This document shows positions 40,001-54,000 of a stretch of 64,000 nucleotides of DNA, piece by piece (position 1 is the stretch's first letter; every line of letters begins with the position of its first letter). Source of the DNA: Serinus canaria (Eukaryota > Chordata > Aves > Passeriformes > Fringillidae); contig NC_066315.1 of assembly GCF_022539315.1 (NCBI RefSeq), positions 21,179,649-21,243,648 on the forward strand, in the 5' to 3' direction. A model generated the notes under the pieces. The model was not told the origin of the DNA. It worked only from the letters and a program-made list of their open reading frames with translations, and searched no databases. The position numbers and the translations under genes are program-made.

Positions 40001-43000
40001 AATCCCTCAGTTTTCCTGTGGATGGGGTGGTTTCTCCTTTCTCCTCTTCCTACAGTTCCTGCCACCAAAGGGAGAGAGTCTCCCCCACCCCCCACTTTCT
40101 GGTCTTCTTTAGGAAAGGCAGAGAAAGAGTCTCTTGTCCCCCATGACCCCAGCTGTATAATAAATTTGGGAGGAAACTGATCACAGGTGAGTTTAAAGGT
40201 GGAGTAGCAGAGCAGATGAGGAAGAACATAATGCAGCCATACTGATAGAGATGAAAGATCTGTCTAGCACCATAGCATGTTTTCAACAGTGGCCAATGGT
40301 AGATACCCTGAGAATTGTACAGTTGTTGTGATATTTCCCAGAATATACACCCAGCATTAACCAACCAGAATATCAAGGTGGCCCGGAGTAAGAGATGGCA
40401 CATCCAAAATTAGTATCACCTGACAGACTTTTCTTCCATGAATTTGACCAATCAGCTGTAGAACTCATGCAGACTTTTGGCACATGCAGCATTTGTCATG
40501 GGACCCCATAGCCCAGCTGAATTGTCTGTGAAGAAGTAATTCTCACTGTGTCTCATTCAAATCTTGTCTTCCACTGGACATTTTCTAGTTCTTACACTGG
40601 ATAGACAGTGAACACTTCTGCAGTCCCATTATTTTACAGACTTGAGACATACTTCTATCAGCCATGTGTTTTAGCAACCCTCTGGAAGGAATTCTAATAT
40701 ATTTAATTGTTGCTTGTGCAGTGGAGAATGACACACCAGTTCTCCTGTGCCAAATAATTGTTCAGTCTTGCCACCACTGCTGCCTCTTCTTCTCTTCATA
40801 TATTTTTATGTAAAGAGCAGTTAGTAGTTTATGACTTGTGTATGGGTAAAGTATTGTTTTTGATAAAGATTTTATCATTGACCTGGGTTTCATACTTAAC
40901 CAACATTAAAAAAAGAGCTGTATCTTCTCTACTGAGAAGAAAACCAGAATTAGTACTTGAAAAAACAATAATCCCAAATATTTTTCACTGCTATCAGTAA
41001 TTATGTGTGTACAAGAAAATAAAGTGGGCCAGGAACTGTGGTCTGGGCTTGAGGCTACATGGCACAGCACAGCTCACTATTATCAGATGAAACCACTGGG
41101 ACAGGATGGCAGTACCCATATTCCCTTTTGTGAAAGGTCTTTGGCCCAGCTGATTCCCCAGACCTTTCCCAGCTGCTGTCTGGGAGTGTACTAACTTACA
41201 CACACTAAAATCACAGCTAATATGTACTAACAGCACAAAAATATGGACAATACTTACACATTGCTCAAGCACATGCCTTGCCTTAACTAACTAGTCAACA
41301 TCTTACCTAAAAATGGAACTTTCACTGGTAGGGCCAGTATGCAGACAGAGCTGTTTTTCCTTCTTGTTAGCAGTTCTGTCAGTGTAATGACCATTTGTCT
41401 TCAGCTGTCCTGGCCCAGGTGTTGTCCCTGTAACAGTAACAGACCTCTCAGCATTGTGAAAATAATGGAGATTTTGTCAACAGGGAAGACTGAGTTTTGT
41501 TACTAAGTACAACCTTTGGTTTACATCTCTGCAGCTTTCCAGGAGGGAGTTCTGTAAATTGTGTCATTCTTACAAATACTCCAGATGTTATGTACCCAGA
41601 ACTGTTCCTTTATCAGCACAGACAGGGGTGATAGTATGGAAGTCTCTGCTTTGCAGACTTGGAGGCAGTGGGAAACTTTCAACCCTGGGAAGCAGCAGAG
41701 GCAGAAAACTGTGCTGATCATCCTAGGAGCTGTGTTGCTCATGCAGCTGCCCTCTCTGTGCTTGTGTTCATCACCTTCTGCCCCAAACAGAGGGCTCTTC
41801 CTCACCTGGTTGGATTGCAATGCCAAGCAGTGGTGATGGTGGTAATTAATAGATGGATTCTCCTTTCTCTGTAGTCATGTAAGAGGCAGAATCTAATTAA
41901 ACTTTATAGTCAGATAAGACTAGTAAAAGGAAGCAGTTTAAGCATATCAGTCAGATAGATTGTGCCAAGCCATGATGTGCAGCTTTCCCAGTCTCCTAAG
42001 CATGGCACTGACAAGCTTAATACCACACTAACCTGAAATACTCAGTATCTCTCCAGTACACAACACAGACCCAGTATTTGAAGGAAAAGACCAATTAATC
42101 CTCTTGAGGTACATCTACATTAGTAAATGAAATAGGCTGTCTTTAGTTCTGAACTATCACTGAACACTCCTTGTGCACACTACCAAACTCACTTTTTTGC
42201 CAAAACAGGGTTACTGCATGCTCAAATTTGTAGTCTAATAATTGGCATGGGCGAACTGTGTTAGGGCTATTTTAATGCTACCACTGCATATAGTAAAGAT
42301 GCAGCACACAGACACATTCTCTGCCACTGTTTTACTAGCAGTGACATAATTGTAACATCTTTCAGCAGATTATCCATTTCACTGTTTTCTGACAACTCAT
42401 GTTCTAAGGTCATATTCAAAAGAGAAGAGCTGATCTCACTTCTGCTGCCATAGTAAATTCTGGTTTAATGCCGTTATTCTGGATTGAAAGTCATAAAAAA
42501 AAGGTAAATGGGATTAAAGAAATAAGGGAGGTGATGAGATTGAAAAACCATAAAAGATGGACTTTTCCCATCAGTTTAAGTGCAAATACAGTGGTAGCTG
42601 GAATTCTGTGCCAAGGTGAGGACATGGCAGAGCAGCATTGTGCTGTGTCTGAGGTGATCCTGGTGAGGGCTGTAACACAGTTTGTATAACCATGGGATTC
42701 TCTGGAACAGCAGCTCGACAAAGTTTGCATAAAGATATTCTGAAATACCTGCCTCAGCACAATCTTCCTGCCTGTCTTCTGTGCTGGGACATCTGGGATG
42801 CATAATAACACCTTTCAAGGCAGCTTCCACTGTCCTGTAAATCTAGGGCTTTTAGGACCCCTTTGCTCCATTCTGAGCTTTATGTGTGTTATCAAGGCCT
42901 GGAGCAGGGAATGAAGCAAAGGCATGCATTTTGAATTATAGTTTATTTTATTTATGCATTTATTTGTCTTTTTCTATTAGCATAGTTCAATTTTCATAGG

Positions 43001-46000
43001 AACAAAAGAAATCCATTAATCTGTTTAATGGGAAAGAAATTTGTTTCTTTTAGCTTCTGGGCATCTGTTCAAAGCTGGCCCCACTGAGTGCCTGGAGTCT
43101 GTGATTATCTAGGTGATGATGCTGCACTTCCAGCTGGTTCATCTATCTGTACAAGGCTCAGACATTTGTAGGCTGTAAGGTTTCCACCCTCACATTTCAG
43201 CATATGTTCAGTCACTTGATGGCTGATTATAGCTGAGTAAATAGTTTATAATGAATAACTTACTCAACTCATTAAACTTGATTTCTTCTTGTGGCATATC
43301 CTCCCAAAGCCTGGGGTTTCTTTGAATGTGTCTCTGAATCAGGATGATTTAACCAGTTCCTATTAACAGTGTGGGCAGATTCAGAACAGTGCTTTGGATG
43401 AATTCACTATTCAAAGACTGTTGATTAGTTAATTGCTCCAATAAATTATGCACTATTGTCTCTGCTCCCTGCCTGTTTAGATGCTTGTGTAAGTCTTCCT
43501 TATTAACTTAAGGGAGTCATTCTGGAATCAGTGCCACTGAAGCTTCATGTTCAAGGTACCCTGCTTCAGCACAAACACAGCTGTTTGCCTGTTCTTTTGG
43601 TTGTTCTTTATAGTCAAGCCTTTGTCAGCACAGGGAAATGTATAAAGGCAGCTTCATGCCTTGCTATTTTGGACTCAGTTATTATCTTAAGAATATCATA
43701 GTAGTTAGTTAGAATATCATAGTACTTAATATCAAACTACTCTATAAACATTTTCAGAAGGAAAGAAGTGTAATAAGAAGACAAAATTCCCACAGAACTT
43801 CAGTAATCCAGTCTAATCTTAATAAAACAGGAGTATTTAACAGCTCCATCTGCTGAGTACATTAACTCAAGCAGCAGGAAGAAAATCCTCAAATTTCTTC
43901 CTGAGAGGCAAGGGTTCTTCAGATTAATAAATTTTTTTGAGAACAATAGGCATTGTGCCAACAATATTACAAATCGGAATCTAGCGATGATTAAATTATG
44001 AAGTTGGTCCAGGAGATTTGTGGAAGACAAACAAATTAAATCAATGAGAAGCTGCATCTGCTCTGGTAAGAGAGGGCTGCTATGTGTGGGAGCCAGAACA
44101 ATGGTTTGGGTCCTGCCAGCAAATGCAGAAGAGCTGAAGTGCTTCTACCAGCTAATTATTTTTTCACATGAATAATCAGTCAAAAATGTAGTGACAAGCC
44201 AAGAATTGTGTACAAATATGTTGATTTTATGGGAAATTATTATATCTGCAATCTTTAGATATGCTTTTCTAAAATTCCTTACAATATTTTATGAAATTAC
44301 AGTATTGTGCCCAGTAGAATGTAAGAGTAAAGCAATTGATCCCAGTAACATTTTACTAAAGTGATAAAGAATTAACTGTCCTCTTTAGAATTTCTTTTGT
44401 AATATGATGAACAATATGGTTGTGTTGTGAAAGGGATTCATTCAAACAAAAGAGAAGCATTGATATGAGTTAGCCTTAGGTGTTACCTGTAACAGACCTG
44501 CTACCAGAATGGTTTAAAAACAGTAGCTGAGAATGATAGGATTGGAAGAAAGTGACTCTGCTTTGAATGATGGCTGTTTGTAGTATTTAACTAAAGTTCT
44601 TGAGTAAAGCTGCCTATGCTGGACAGGCCTATGTCTTTTACTATGGTCAAGCCTGAAGTGATGGCCATTTAAAGGCATTTTTATTCTGGACCTTTCCTAC
44701 TGAGATTTGGGTTTGTAATGCAAACTGAAATCCTAGAAAACAAATAGAGATATGATCATGGGCTTTTTGGCACTGATCTGACGAGGAAAATAAAAAAGCA
44801 AAAAGGCTTACACAGATTTTTAATAGAGTTTACCGTTAGGTGGTTTTCTCCCTTGTACTAAATTTCCATTAGCACCTGTACTCAGGTACAATATAACTCT
44901 TTTCCAGTCCCTTTTTATACCGTACAAAGAAGCTGACAGACTGCATGAAGTTATGTTTAAAGCTGTCAGCAAATCATTCTGAGTCCCCAGATGTATCACT
45001 TTCCTGCCTGTGTCCTGGTAGAGTTGCAGCAGGGAGGTGACTCAGCTGTTGTTTCATTTTTGGGTTTCTGACAAGTGAGGTGTTTGCCAGTTATGTGGTT
45101 GTTCACTGGTTATTTTCTTGGCCACTGTCCCCCGTGTACCGATGTGAGACACCATGTCTTGGCAATTTCTCTTGGGATTGCTGGACAGGCTCCAGTCAAG
45201 TGCAGGGTGCTGAACATGATGCATGTTCCTCCCTGCTCAGGCTCCCTGAGGCTGCATCTCTCAGAGAGAATGGGGATGACCTTTAAAAATATGAGGGAAT
45301 CAAAAAATTTTCTAGAGTTAATAAATAAATATGTCTTGTTGAGACTGGAAGTAGGAATTTGTTGATCTTCCTTCTTCCTTCATTTGGTTGAAGGTTTAGG
45401 GAGCATCATGGCAAGTTTCTGCCCTTCTATCACACCGTGTTTCAGGTTTGGCACAGTCACATGGCAGAAGGTGCAAGTGAATTCACAAGCTCACAAAATC
45501 CAATGTCCTTTTCAGTGCCATCACCTTAAATTTTTATAACTTTATTTCAGAAAATGGACTTCTCACACAGACTTCTCAAACCTTTCTCTTCAGAACAAAG
45601 TAAATTTGAAGCATTTGAGAAAAGCATTAGGGTTGTTTAACTTTGTGCAGTGACCTTGACTTCAGTTAAATATGTCCCAAAGACACTTGGTTCAGCATTA
45701 AGCTCTGCAAACCCCACCAGCTGGGACTTTATTGCATACAACCCACAAGCTGTGTTAAAAATGGAAGTTAAAAATTCCTGTGGAGTTGCTCCATGCTGTT
45801 TTCTTAATTTTTGCAGTGTGGTTGTGACCCCACAGCTCATTTATTCCTCAAAAGCAATGAGGCAAAAGCAGATGGGTGCTGATGCCAAACCTTCCTTAGA
45901 GATCCTTGCTTGTCTGCAGGTGAGCAGCTGACAGAAGATCTTCTCAAACAGACAGTGTAGACAAAGTGATCATTTAACTAAACCAGTGAGGTCCCTGATC

Positions 46001-49000
46001 ATCCCAGGAGCATGAAATACGAGAAGAACTGAAGGAGATTTTGTGATTCTTACACTTTTTTGTCATTGTTTTTATGTTTTAATCACACATTTTAATCTGA
46101 GCTTGAAAAAAACCCCTCACTAATGGAAAGGAGTAGGCATAGGCTTTTCTTCAGGCTTTCTTTGGAAGGGTTGTTAGGAGTTAAGCTGGTTTTTTTAAGC
46201 TCCCTTCTTTTGCTCTGTAATTGCTTGTTAAAATTTATTTTTCAGCTAGTGATCTTTGCATCAGTGGCGTTGCATGTGCAGCATTAACAAGAATAAATAA
46301 AGAAAACTTCTGCTTTTCTGAAGGGAAAAGTTGCCAAAATTCAGATAATTTAGACATCCCATGCATTTTTTTTTAGTAGAAATGATTAGTAACTTTTCTT
46401 CTATAGTATATTCAACAAATTCAAAACTTCTGCTTATAAAAGTGCTCTGATTGGATGTGTATTCAAATCTCATGCATTTGTATCAACACCAAAAATTATT
46501 TTTTCCAATCATGGGTGTAGGAGTTGCACCCCACAAAGCAATGAAAGAAGGAAGAGTAAAATTACTGCTCTGTAACAGAACAAGACAAAGCAAAGAAAAA
46601 TCCCTAATTAATCTTCCAATGAATGCTCTATTTGAATATAAAATCATTTTGTCCTTACAATAGGTTGTAGAAGTTGCTACTGGCTATAAATATGGGGGGG
46701 GTGGGGGGGAAGGTTTGTATATTCATTCTTAATTTCACTTCCTCTACTCAGCAGTTTTACTCATTCAAACTCTTTGGATCAAGAATAAGCATGGCTTAGA
46801 CCAGAAAACAAATTACATGTCAGGGTAAAAGTAAGAGCCTCCCAACAAGAAAAGGATGAGCACAGTCCTGGCTGCCCTTAAAGTGGTCTCAAATAGGGCT
46901 TTTGTGGTGGTGCCATGATTGAGGATCCTCATCCTATTTGCTGTGTCTCCAAACCTGGCTGAAGTGGCAATGAAGAAAGATTGCTCCTGGAAAACCAGTT
47001 TTTTGGTGGCTGAGACTGAAAACCAGTTTTTTGGTATTTGCTCATCCAGACCCATCATCCTCTGTCTTCAGATAAGCTGGGCTCTGTCCCAAGCAAACCA
47101 GGATTTAACCATTAAGCAGATGTACAAAATCCTCTTTAAATTAAAGTGGGGATGCCAAGAGAGAGGGTACCTTTGCACAGCAGTACACACTGAAATTGCA
47201 TTTGCTCACACTAGTGAGGCCAGGTGGGTCTGACAGACTCATTCTTCTCACCTGTAGGTTCTACCAGGCTGCATTTTAGTAAGCTTACCCAAGCTGTGTG
47301 TTTAACCTTTATTTTTTAATGAAAGGGAGTATTAAGAAATCACCACTAGGCCAAGATCTGAATAAGTCTTGGATATCTACCTGTTTTGTCCCTCACAACA
47401 TAACCCTGAAACCTTTTGAGTTACCAGGTCAGATATGAGCCAGTACATATCCTAACTCAAGTCTGTTATAGAATTCAAAAAAGTGCCCATCTGGGAAGAG
47501 CAGAACAGAAACCCTTTCCATCTTGTCTTTCACTTTCTGTTCATAACATAATGTTTATTTTTCCTTAAGAAATAACAAACAGAAGAAAATCCCACCAAAC
47601 ACAAAACTCATTAAAAAATCCTTTGAATGCCAGCAAAATAAAAATCAACAAAATATTAAATTTTTGGGGCGTTGCTATGGGTGCCACTATAAGTGAGCTG
47701 CCAGGAAAAGTTCTGTTTGTGTGTGGTGCAGCCTTCATGGTGATGGCTTTGTCTCAATTAATTGTTTATTTAAGAGGAAAACATCTTTCACTTTTGGTAC
47801 TGTAGGCAAGTTTTCTATAAAAGCTACTAAAGAATAAGACATACAAATGTCCCAAAAAGGAGATAAAAACACTTATTTTCTTCTGCTGTCGAAAGTGTTC
47901 CTGACCTTGAAACAACTTTCTCTAAGGCCAATGAAATTAGAAAAATGTAAATGTTGTACAAAAAGAGGATCAGACCCATAAACTGTCCATGTCTGCTCCT
48001 TTTAGGACATTGATTAATGGAATTCAGTGAAGGACTGGCTGTTGCCCATGTGAAATATTTGTTTATACTTTTTTTTGAAATCCTGACCATCTGAAAGATG
48101 GAGGAGCACTAGAAAATGCACTGCCAGCCCTGGACCAAACCCATCCAGATAATTAACATCAAAGCTTGGTATTTGCATCATGCTCCTTGACTTCAGGGCT
48201 TCTTAAACAAGCCAGTGCTCCAATTATAGAAGCAGCAAGTAAGGGTTTGTTTACAAGCCTAACTACTCATTTAATTAACTTATTTAGATCAATTTAGGTT
48301 GCCAGTCTGTACCACTGCTGTTGTAAGGCTCAGTCTTCTGAATTGGTTACATGTCAGTCGTGTTGAATGATAGCAGTAGCAGAGTGAAAGCTGTGCCCAC
48401 ATGGACTCTGGGGGCTTTGAAAATGAAACAAAGCTCTTTCCAAAGGCAGAGGCAGCAGGAAAGTTGATCCTTTTTCCTCATGGCTTGGCTCCAGTTTTTC
48501 TCCAGGAGGCCTGAATGGATCCAGCAAGCCAGTCTGGGTGTTTCCAGAGATCACTAGATGGGGACTGCAGGCAAAAAGAGGAAATGTTCTGGCCTGTAGA
48601 TTCCCAAACCCAGGCCAATGACCACTGACAAAGACATGGCCAAGTCCCAGTGTAGCACCTGTGTTGCTGACTCCATCTGTCAGGGAAAATAACAGCTTTA
48701 GATGGATAACTGTTGTAAGCCTTTTTTCATATTGCTACAGTGCTGGAAACATTAGAGGCCATGAAATCAGCCATCACCTTGCATTGTGTTTATTTGCACA
48801 GAGATGTAATGCCTAAATTACACTTAAACCAGCAAGCAGAATGGAAGGAAAGAGCAGCATTAGGTTTCAACATGACTCATATAAAACTGGCAAGAAATTG
48901 TTTTGCTGCTCATCATTTAATGGAGAGTTAAGGATTTGGAATAAAATACATAGAGTTTAATGGCATTTTTCCCCCTATAATACAAGCTGGGGAGAAGTGA

Positions 49001-50980
49001 GATTGTGGCATGGGTGACCTTGTGTTAAATAGTTTGGCAGTTACTGGTTACAACTGAGACATTTATGACACCATCTCTGACATGTGAAATGTTTTCCTTC
49101 AGGTTAAACACACTTGTGTTCTTCACACTTTTGAAAAAAACTGCTTAGAAAGGAATTATCATATTTGTTTTATGTTACTGCAATGTTAATGTAAATAATC
49201 CAATTTATGATGGAAAAAAAAATATGTGAGAAATTACTGTATAGCTATTCTGAAACCATTTTGGTTTTTCCAGATTTAATTGTGGGTGCATTTGGAGCTG
49301 GAAAAGCAGTTGTTTACAGGTATGTGGTAAATACAATGGAGTTGATATTACATGGCTTTGGTGGGAGATATTAAAATTTTAAAATGTCATATCCCTATTT
49401 CCCTGGTGCAGTGTGTAATAGGTGGTCATTAGAGATGATAAATTAAACATCTTTTGAGAAACAAATGTTTTTTTCCCATGCTCAAAACCTGTAATTTTCA
49501 ATGAAAATTTCCATGCTTAGGCTTAGCTCAAGCAGCTTCTAGAATGTTTGACTCTTTAGTTAATTTTAAATAAGAAATTTAAAAGGCATGAGGTTGAAAA
49601 TTAATTTCTTTCCTGGGGAATTGGTGCTACTAAGAAATTTTAAAGTGGCCAATCCTCAGAGATTGTGTATGTTAGACATGAACCATTTATTGAAAATAAA
49701 GACTGCTACTTTTAGCCTCAGTTTAAAAAAATGCACAAGATCCCACTTTGCAAAACAAAAAGTTTTTGCTGACTATGGAGTTTCACTAAATGCACTTTTT
49801 GATTAGATGTAAAATTTAAAGCTACCAAATACATAAACATTTGCATAAAATCTGCTAATGCTCTCTTAGTCCAGCCATGCTGACAGCTCATTTCATTTAA
49901 GTATTCACCATCCTGTGCTACAATATGTGGTCATATCTCTGATTCCTGTCTGGCTGCTTGTTGTCTGTATTCCCAACAGCACCTGACTGAGAAAAGGCAT
50001 GTTCTGCTTCCCAACTGAATGTTAGTGACAGCAAAGGAATTTTGTAAAACAGGAATGTTGGCTCATCTCAGCTAACGCTGTAGATGCAGTGAGAATCCTG
50101 ATTTTCCTTCTGTGCTGTGACAGAATGATGCAAATAGTTTGCAATGCCATGAGCGACTGCACAGGAGAAAGCATTGAAGGATTAGATCCACTGTGTATTT
50201 TCAAGAACAATAAAATTGTTCTATGTAATTTAATAAGCAGGAGGCCATTTCCTGGCCAGAATGTATCAAATATGCAACTTGTCCTACTGTTGAAATAGAA
50301 TTTTATTACTGAAATTTTCTAGGCAAAGAAAGAATTTCCCTGTTGCACAAAAGTGAAGAGAGTAATTTTATTTTTTAATGTCTTGCTAAAGTAATATAAA
50401 GAAATAATCATAAAATCTCAGATGTGGATTTAAATATCAGGAAAGTTAGAAAGCTGTGATAATGTAAGTTACTGTAAATAGTATTGCTATCTTAAAAAAT
50501 CAGAATCTGGACACATCTTATTATTTGTCTTCTAAACTGCTTGCAGTTATAGATTATCTTATCACTTAATAACAGCTTCAGAGGGATGGTTTCTGTCACC
50601 AGAACTGTATATTCATGTACTCAGCACAATTTACTGGTGATTATTCCTGATTTACAAAGTCAGTTGTCTCCAAGAAATGTCAGACAGAGTTTACTTCATT
50701 ATTGGCCCAAGATAGTCTGCACCAACTTCTACTTTAACCAAATCATGTTTATTTTTTAAAGAGTCTTGAAACAGACATAGTAAGTTGGAATACATCATTA
50801 TTAACACAGACAGTACAGAATAAATCTGCAAGATGGCCAAAGGACTGCTATAAAACCCAAAAAGGCAATCTCTGTCCCTTAGAGAAAACTCAGTGTGATG
50901 AAATGTGTCTGATGTGCCTCAGTCCTGGGACACATCTCTTGCTTAACCATAGGGTACTGTGTCTGTGATGTGTTAACATG

Positions 50981-51035
<55 letters not shown>

Positions 51036-54000
51036 TGAATCTCAGTAGGATTCTGATGGGGAAAAAAAGAGTTCTTTTGGCTATGAGCAGCATTATAAAA
51101 CTGTGTTCTCCCAAGTAACCCTACATCTCTGGCTTCTTTGCAGCCAACTCAGTTCAGTGTTTTCTCTGCTGCAACTCAGGTACTAATGTGCTCCTTCTGA
51201 ATGTGGTGAACCTTATTTCTGTCTCCCAGAGCCAGACCTGTTGTGACAGTGAATGCTCATCTTATTCTGAACCCCATGATTGTGAATCCAGACAATAAAA
51301 CCTGTCAGCTCCCTGACTCTCAGCTTTTGGTGGCCTGGTAAGTCCATGATTCCTCAAAAAATATCCTTATTCTCTTTCTCAGATAACTTCCTGTTCCTTA
51401 ATTTTATTGCAACTTTTTGTTGAACATGTTGAAAGTTCAAAACGCTGAAACATGCTCTGAGCACAACAAAACCTCCCTACATAGAAATCCTTTTGGTATT
51501 TTCCAGTCCTTAGCAGATTGTTTAACTAATTGTGGTAGGTAAAAGTTGAGTCCTTTGAGTCTCCTGAATAGGAGGATGCTCAGCTCCTGGGCAAGCTGCA
51601 AAGTCATATGCAGTGTTTAGGTGAATGAAACATGAAACAGCTAAAATGGACAAAACTCAGAAACAGTCATCTGTTTGTTGACCAAATGTAACAGTGGACA
51701 TGATGCAGAGCTGGTGGGCCCACGATATTCTCTTGGAGAAAGACAGATCTTAGTCCTGTGTGGAAGAGAGAAGGTAGGCTGGCCATCCTGAGAGAAGTTC
51801 ACAGGATGTTGTTTCTGGCTGTCTTTGGTCAGAGGAAAGTTTTTTTTAGCACATCACACAGGACAATGTTTCAACCATCCTTAAAAGAAAAACTCTTAAC
51901 CACAGTAGCATTTAACTTTGAAAAGAAAAAAACCAAAACAACCCAACATAAAAAAAAACTTGGAGCTAATTAAAACAACTTAAGATCAGTTACAAAATGC
52001 TTGCAGGACATTTGGAGGCCAGCTAATAGCACATAACACCACATAAAGGCACATTTACTGCTCTAGAAAAAAAGTCACTTTGAAAGGACCCCAGGAACAG
52101 TTGACAAAAGAGGCTATTACAAATACATAAGATACTGTTTAAAGTGGAAATCATAACAAATGAGGAAGCTAAAATCAAAACAGAGCATAAACACGTGCAA
52201 GTTGAATATAAAATGCCAGAGAGTCTTTGAGGAACAGATTTCTAAGATGTAAAAACATAAGAAGCAGGAAGCCTGCCAGGACGTGGGCTGGACAAAAACA
52301 ATATTAAGGTGTAAAGGAGAACTCCAGAAGATAACATGAATGCAGAAATTTTGCACTGCTTTTAAACCAAAGATGGTCAGAGGATTTCCTCACATTGGAG
52401 ACATTCTTTACAGGAGATGAATCCTAAAAATCCTCTCAAATGTAAGCTTCAGCAAGAGAATCTTGAAGAATCTTAAAAATTCATTGATAAATATAAACTG
52501 TAAAACATAATCATGAGAAGCAGTTCATTTAAGAGCCATGGAGGCTGTTCTTTTACACTTTATGGGACTTCTTATATTTTCTATCATGTTCCTCATTTCT
52601 ACATCCAGTGTAGAAAATTGCCTATCTACAGAGCAAGGTGGAAGGCACTTGCTGGAACTATGCAAACCCAGAACTTTACAAAGCTTTGGCCTTTCTGGAA
52701 TTTTTTTGATTCAATTATCTTTTGTTTCAACAGTTGATGAAAAAAAAAATAAATACAAACACTTGGCTGAGGCATGTTCATTGACCCAAATTATGTTGTT
52801 CCACAACTCCAGATTTTAAGAATTTTAAAAAATGCTTAATGTCGTAATAGAAAAGATTTTGGAACTGCTAGAGTTAACGACAGGTATTGAAAGAAAAAAG
52901 GTGGGATGTTTTTGCACAAGAGGAAGAACATACTTTTCAAAAAATATTCTTGCTCTGAGATATTGTTTAGAAAAGGAAGGAAGAAATGCATACTCCTTTA
53001 ACACATTTTTTGGGTTTTTTTATTTCTCCGCTACAATAAGCCAGAAGAAGTTTGGTTCATATCTGCAAAAGCTTTAATAGGAGTATAATTTAATTTCTGT
53101 CTGCTTTATTCTAAAATTGTGTTCCCTAAAGATTTAGTTCATGTTATGAAATGACTGAAGAACAGCTGCTGTTTTCCACACTGTGATTTTTTTTTCCTTA
53201 GTTGATATAAGCTTTTATTGTACATATGAAAACAATTAGTAGGGAAACTCCAACAGGCAAAGAATTCCTCAGTCCCATGGGACAGATTTCTGTATCTCTT
53301 AGCCAGCTGTGCAACTTGTATAAAGCTCTACTGACTGACACTGCAAAATTAGAATGAAAGGAAACCTCCTACCAGAAAAGCTTCAGGAAGTGTGTGTGCA
53401 TGAATAATGTGGATTATTGTACGTTTCCAAGTATTAGGAAAATATTATTTCTGCCATGATATAAATTGCGAAGCTGAAGCAGCAGAGGAAACATGCACAA
53501 AAAGTCATTTTTATGCACAGCTCAAGGAGAATAGAACTTCTAGAAGCATATAATTCATTCTCTGCTGTGTGTAAAATGTGGCTGTTTCTGAGGTCTCAAT
53601 TCTAGCAAATCTGTAACAAATTCTGCAACTTTGAAAGTATTAAGGAATATGGAAAAAAGAGTTTCTTTTTCCCCTGTGTGAAAAATGCAAGTTAATATCT
53701 GTAAAAAGAGGTAAATAAATAAATGTTTTCATTTTTCAAAACCTCTTTCCACATTGTGTGATTTATTATGTTCAAGATTGGGCTCTAGCTGTCAGGAGGT
53801 CTAATTTATCTATCATTGGTATTTTTATTACCATTTGAGGTCTGATTATCCACTAGCTACCATGTATTTGTTCTTAGATTGCATCTACAAAAGCTTTTTA
53901 CTCACCTCTCACTGATTACGGGTGAATATGGTTAATTCCATTTTGTAGAGGAGCAATAAGTGAGAGAAGTTACCTGACTTGCCAAAAGTTGCATAGAAGT

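Noticed and set aside
50890..51114. Minus-strand frame with a poly-lysine run
   Set aside because: Translation of the T51 homopolymer.
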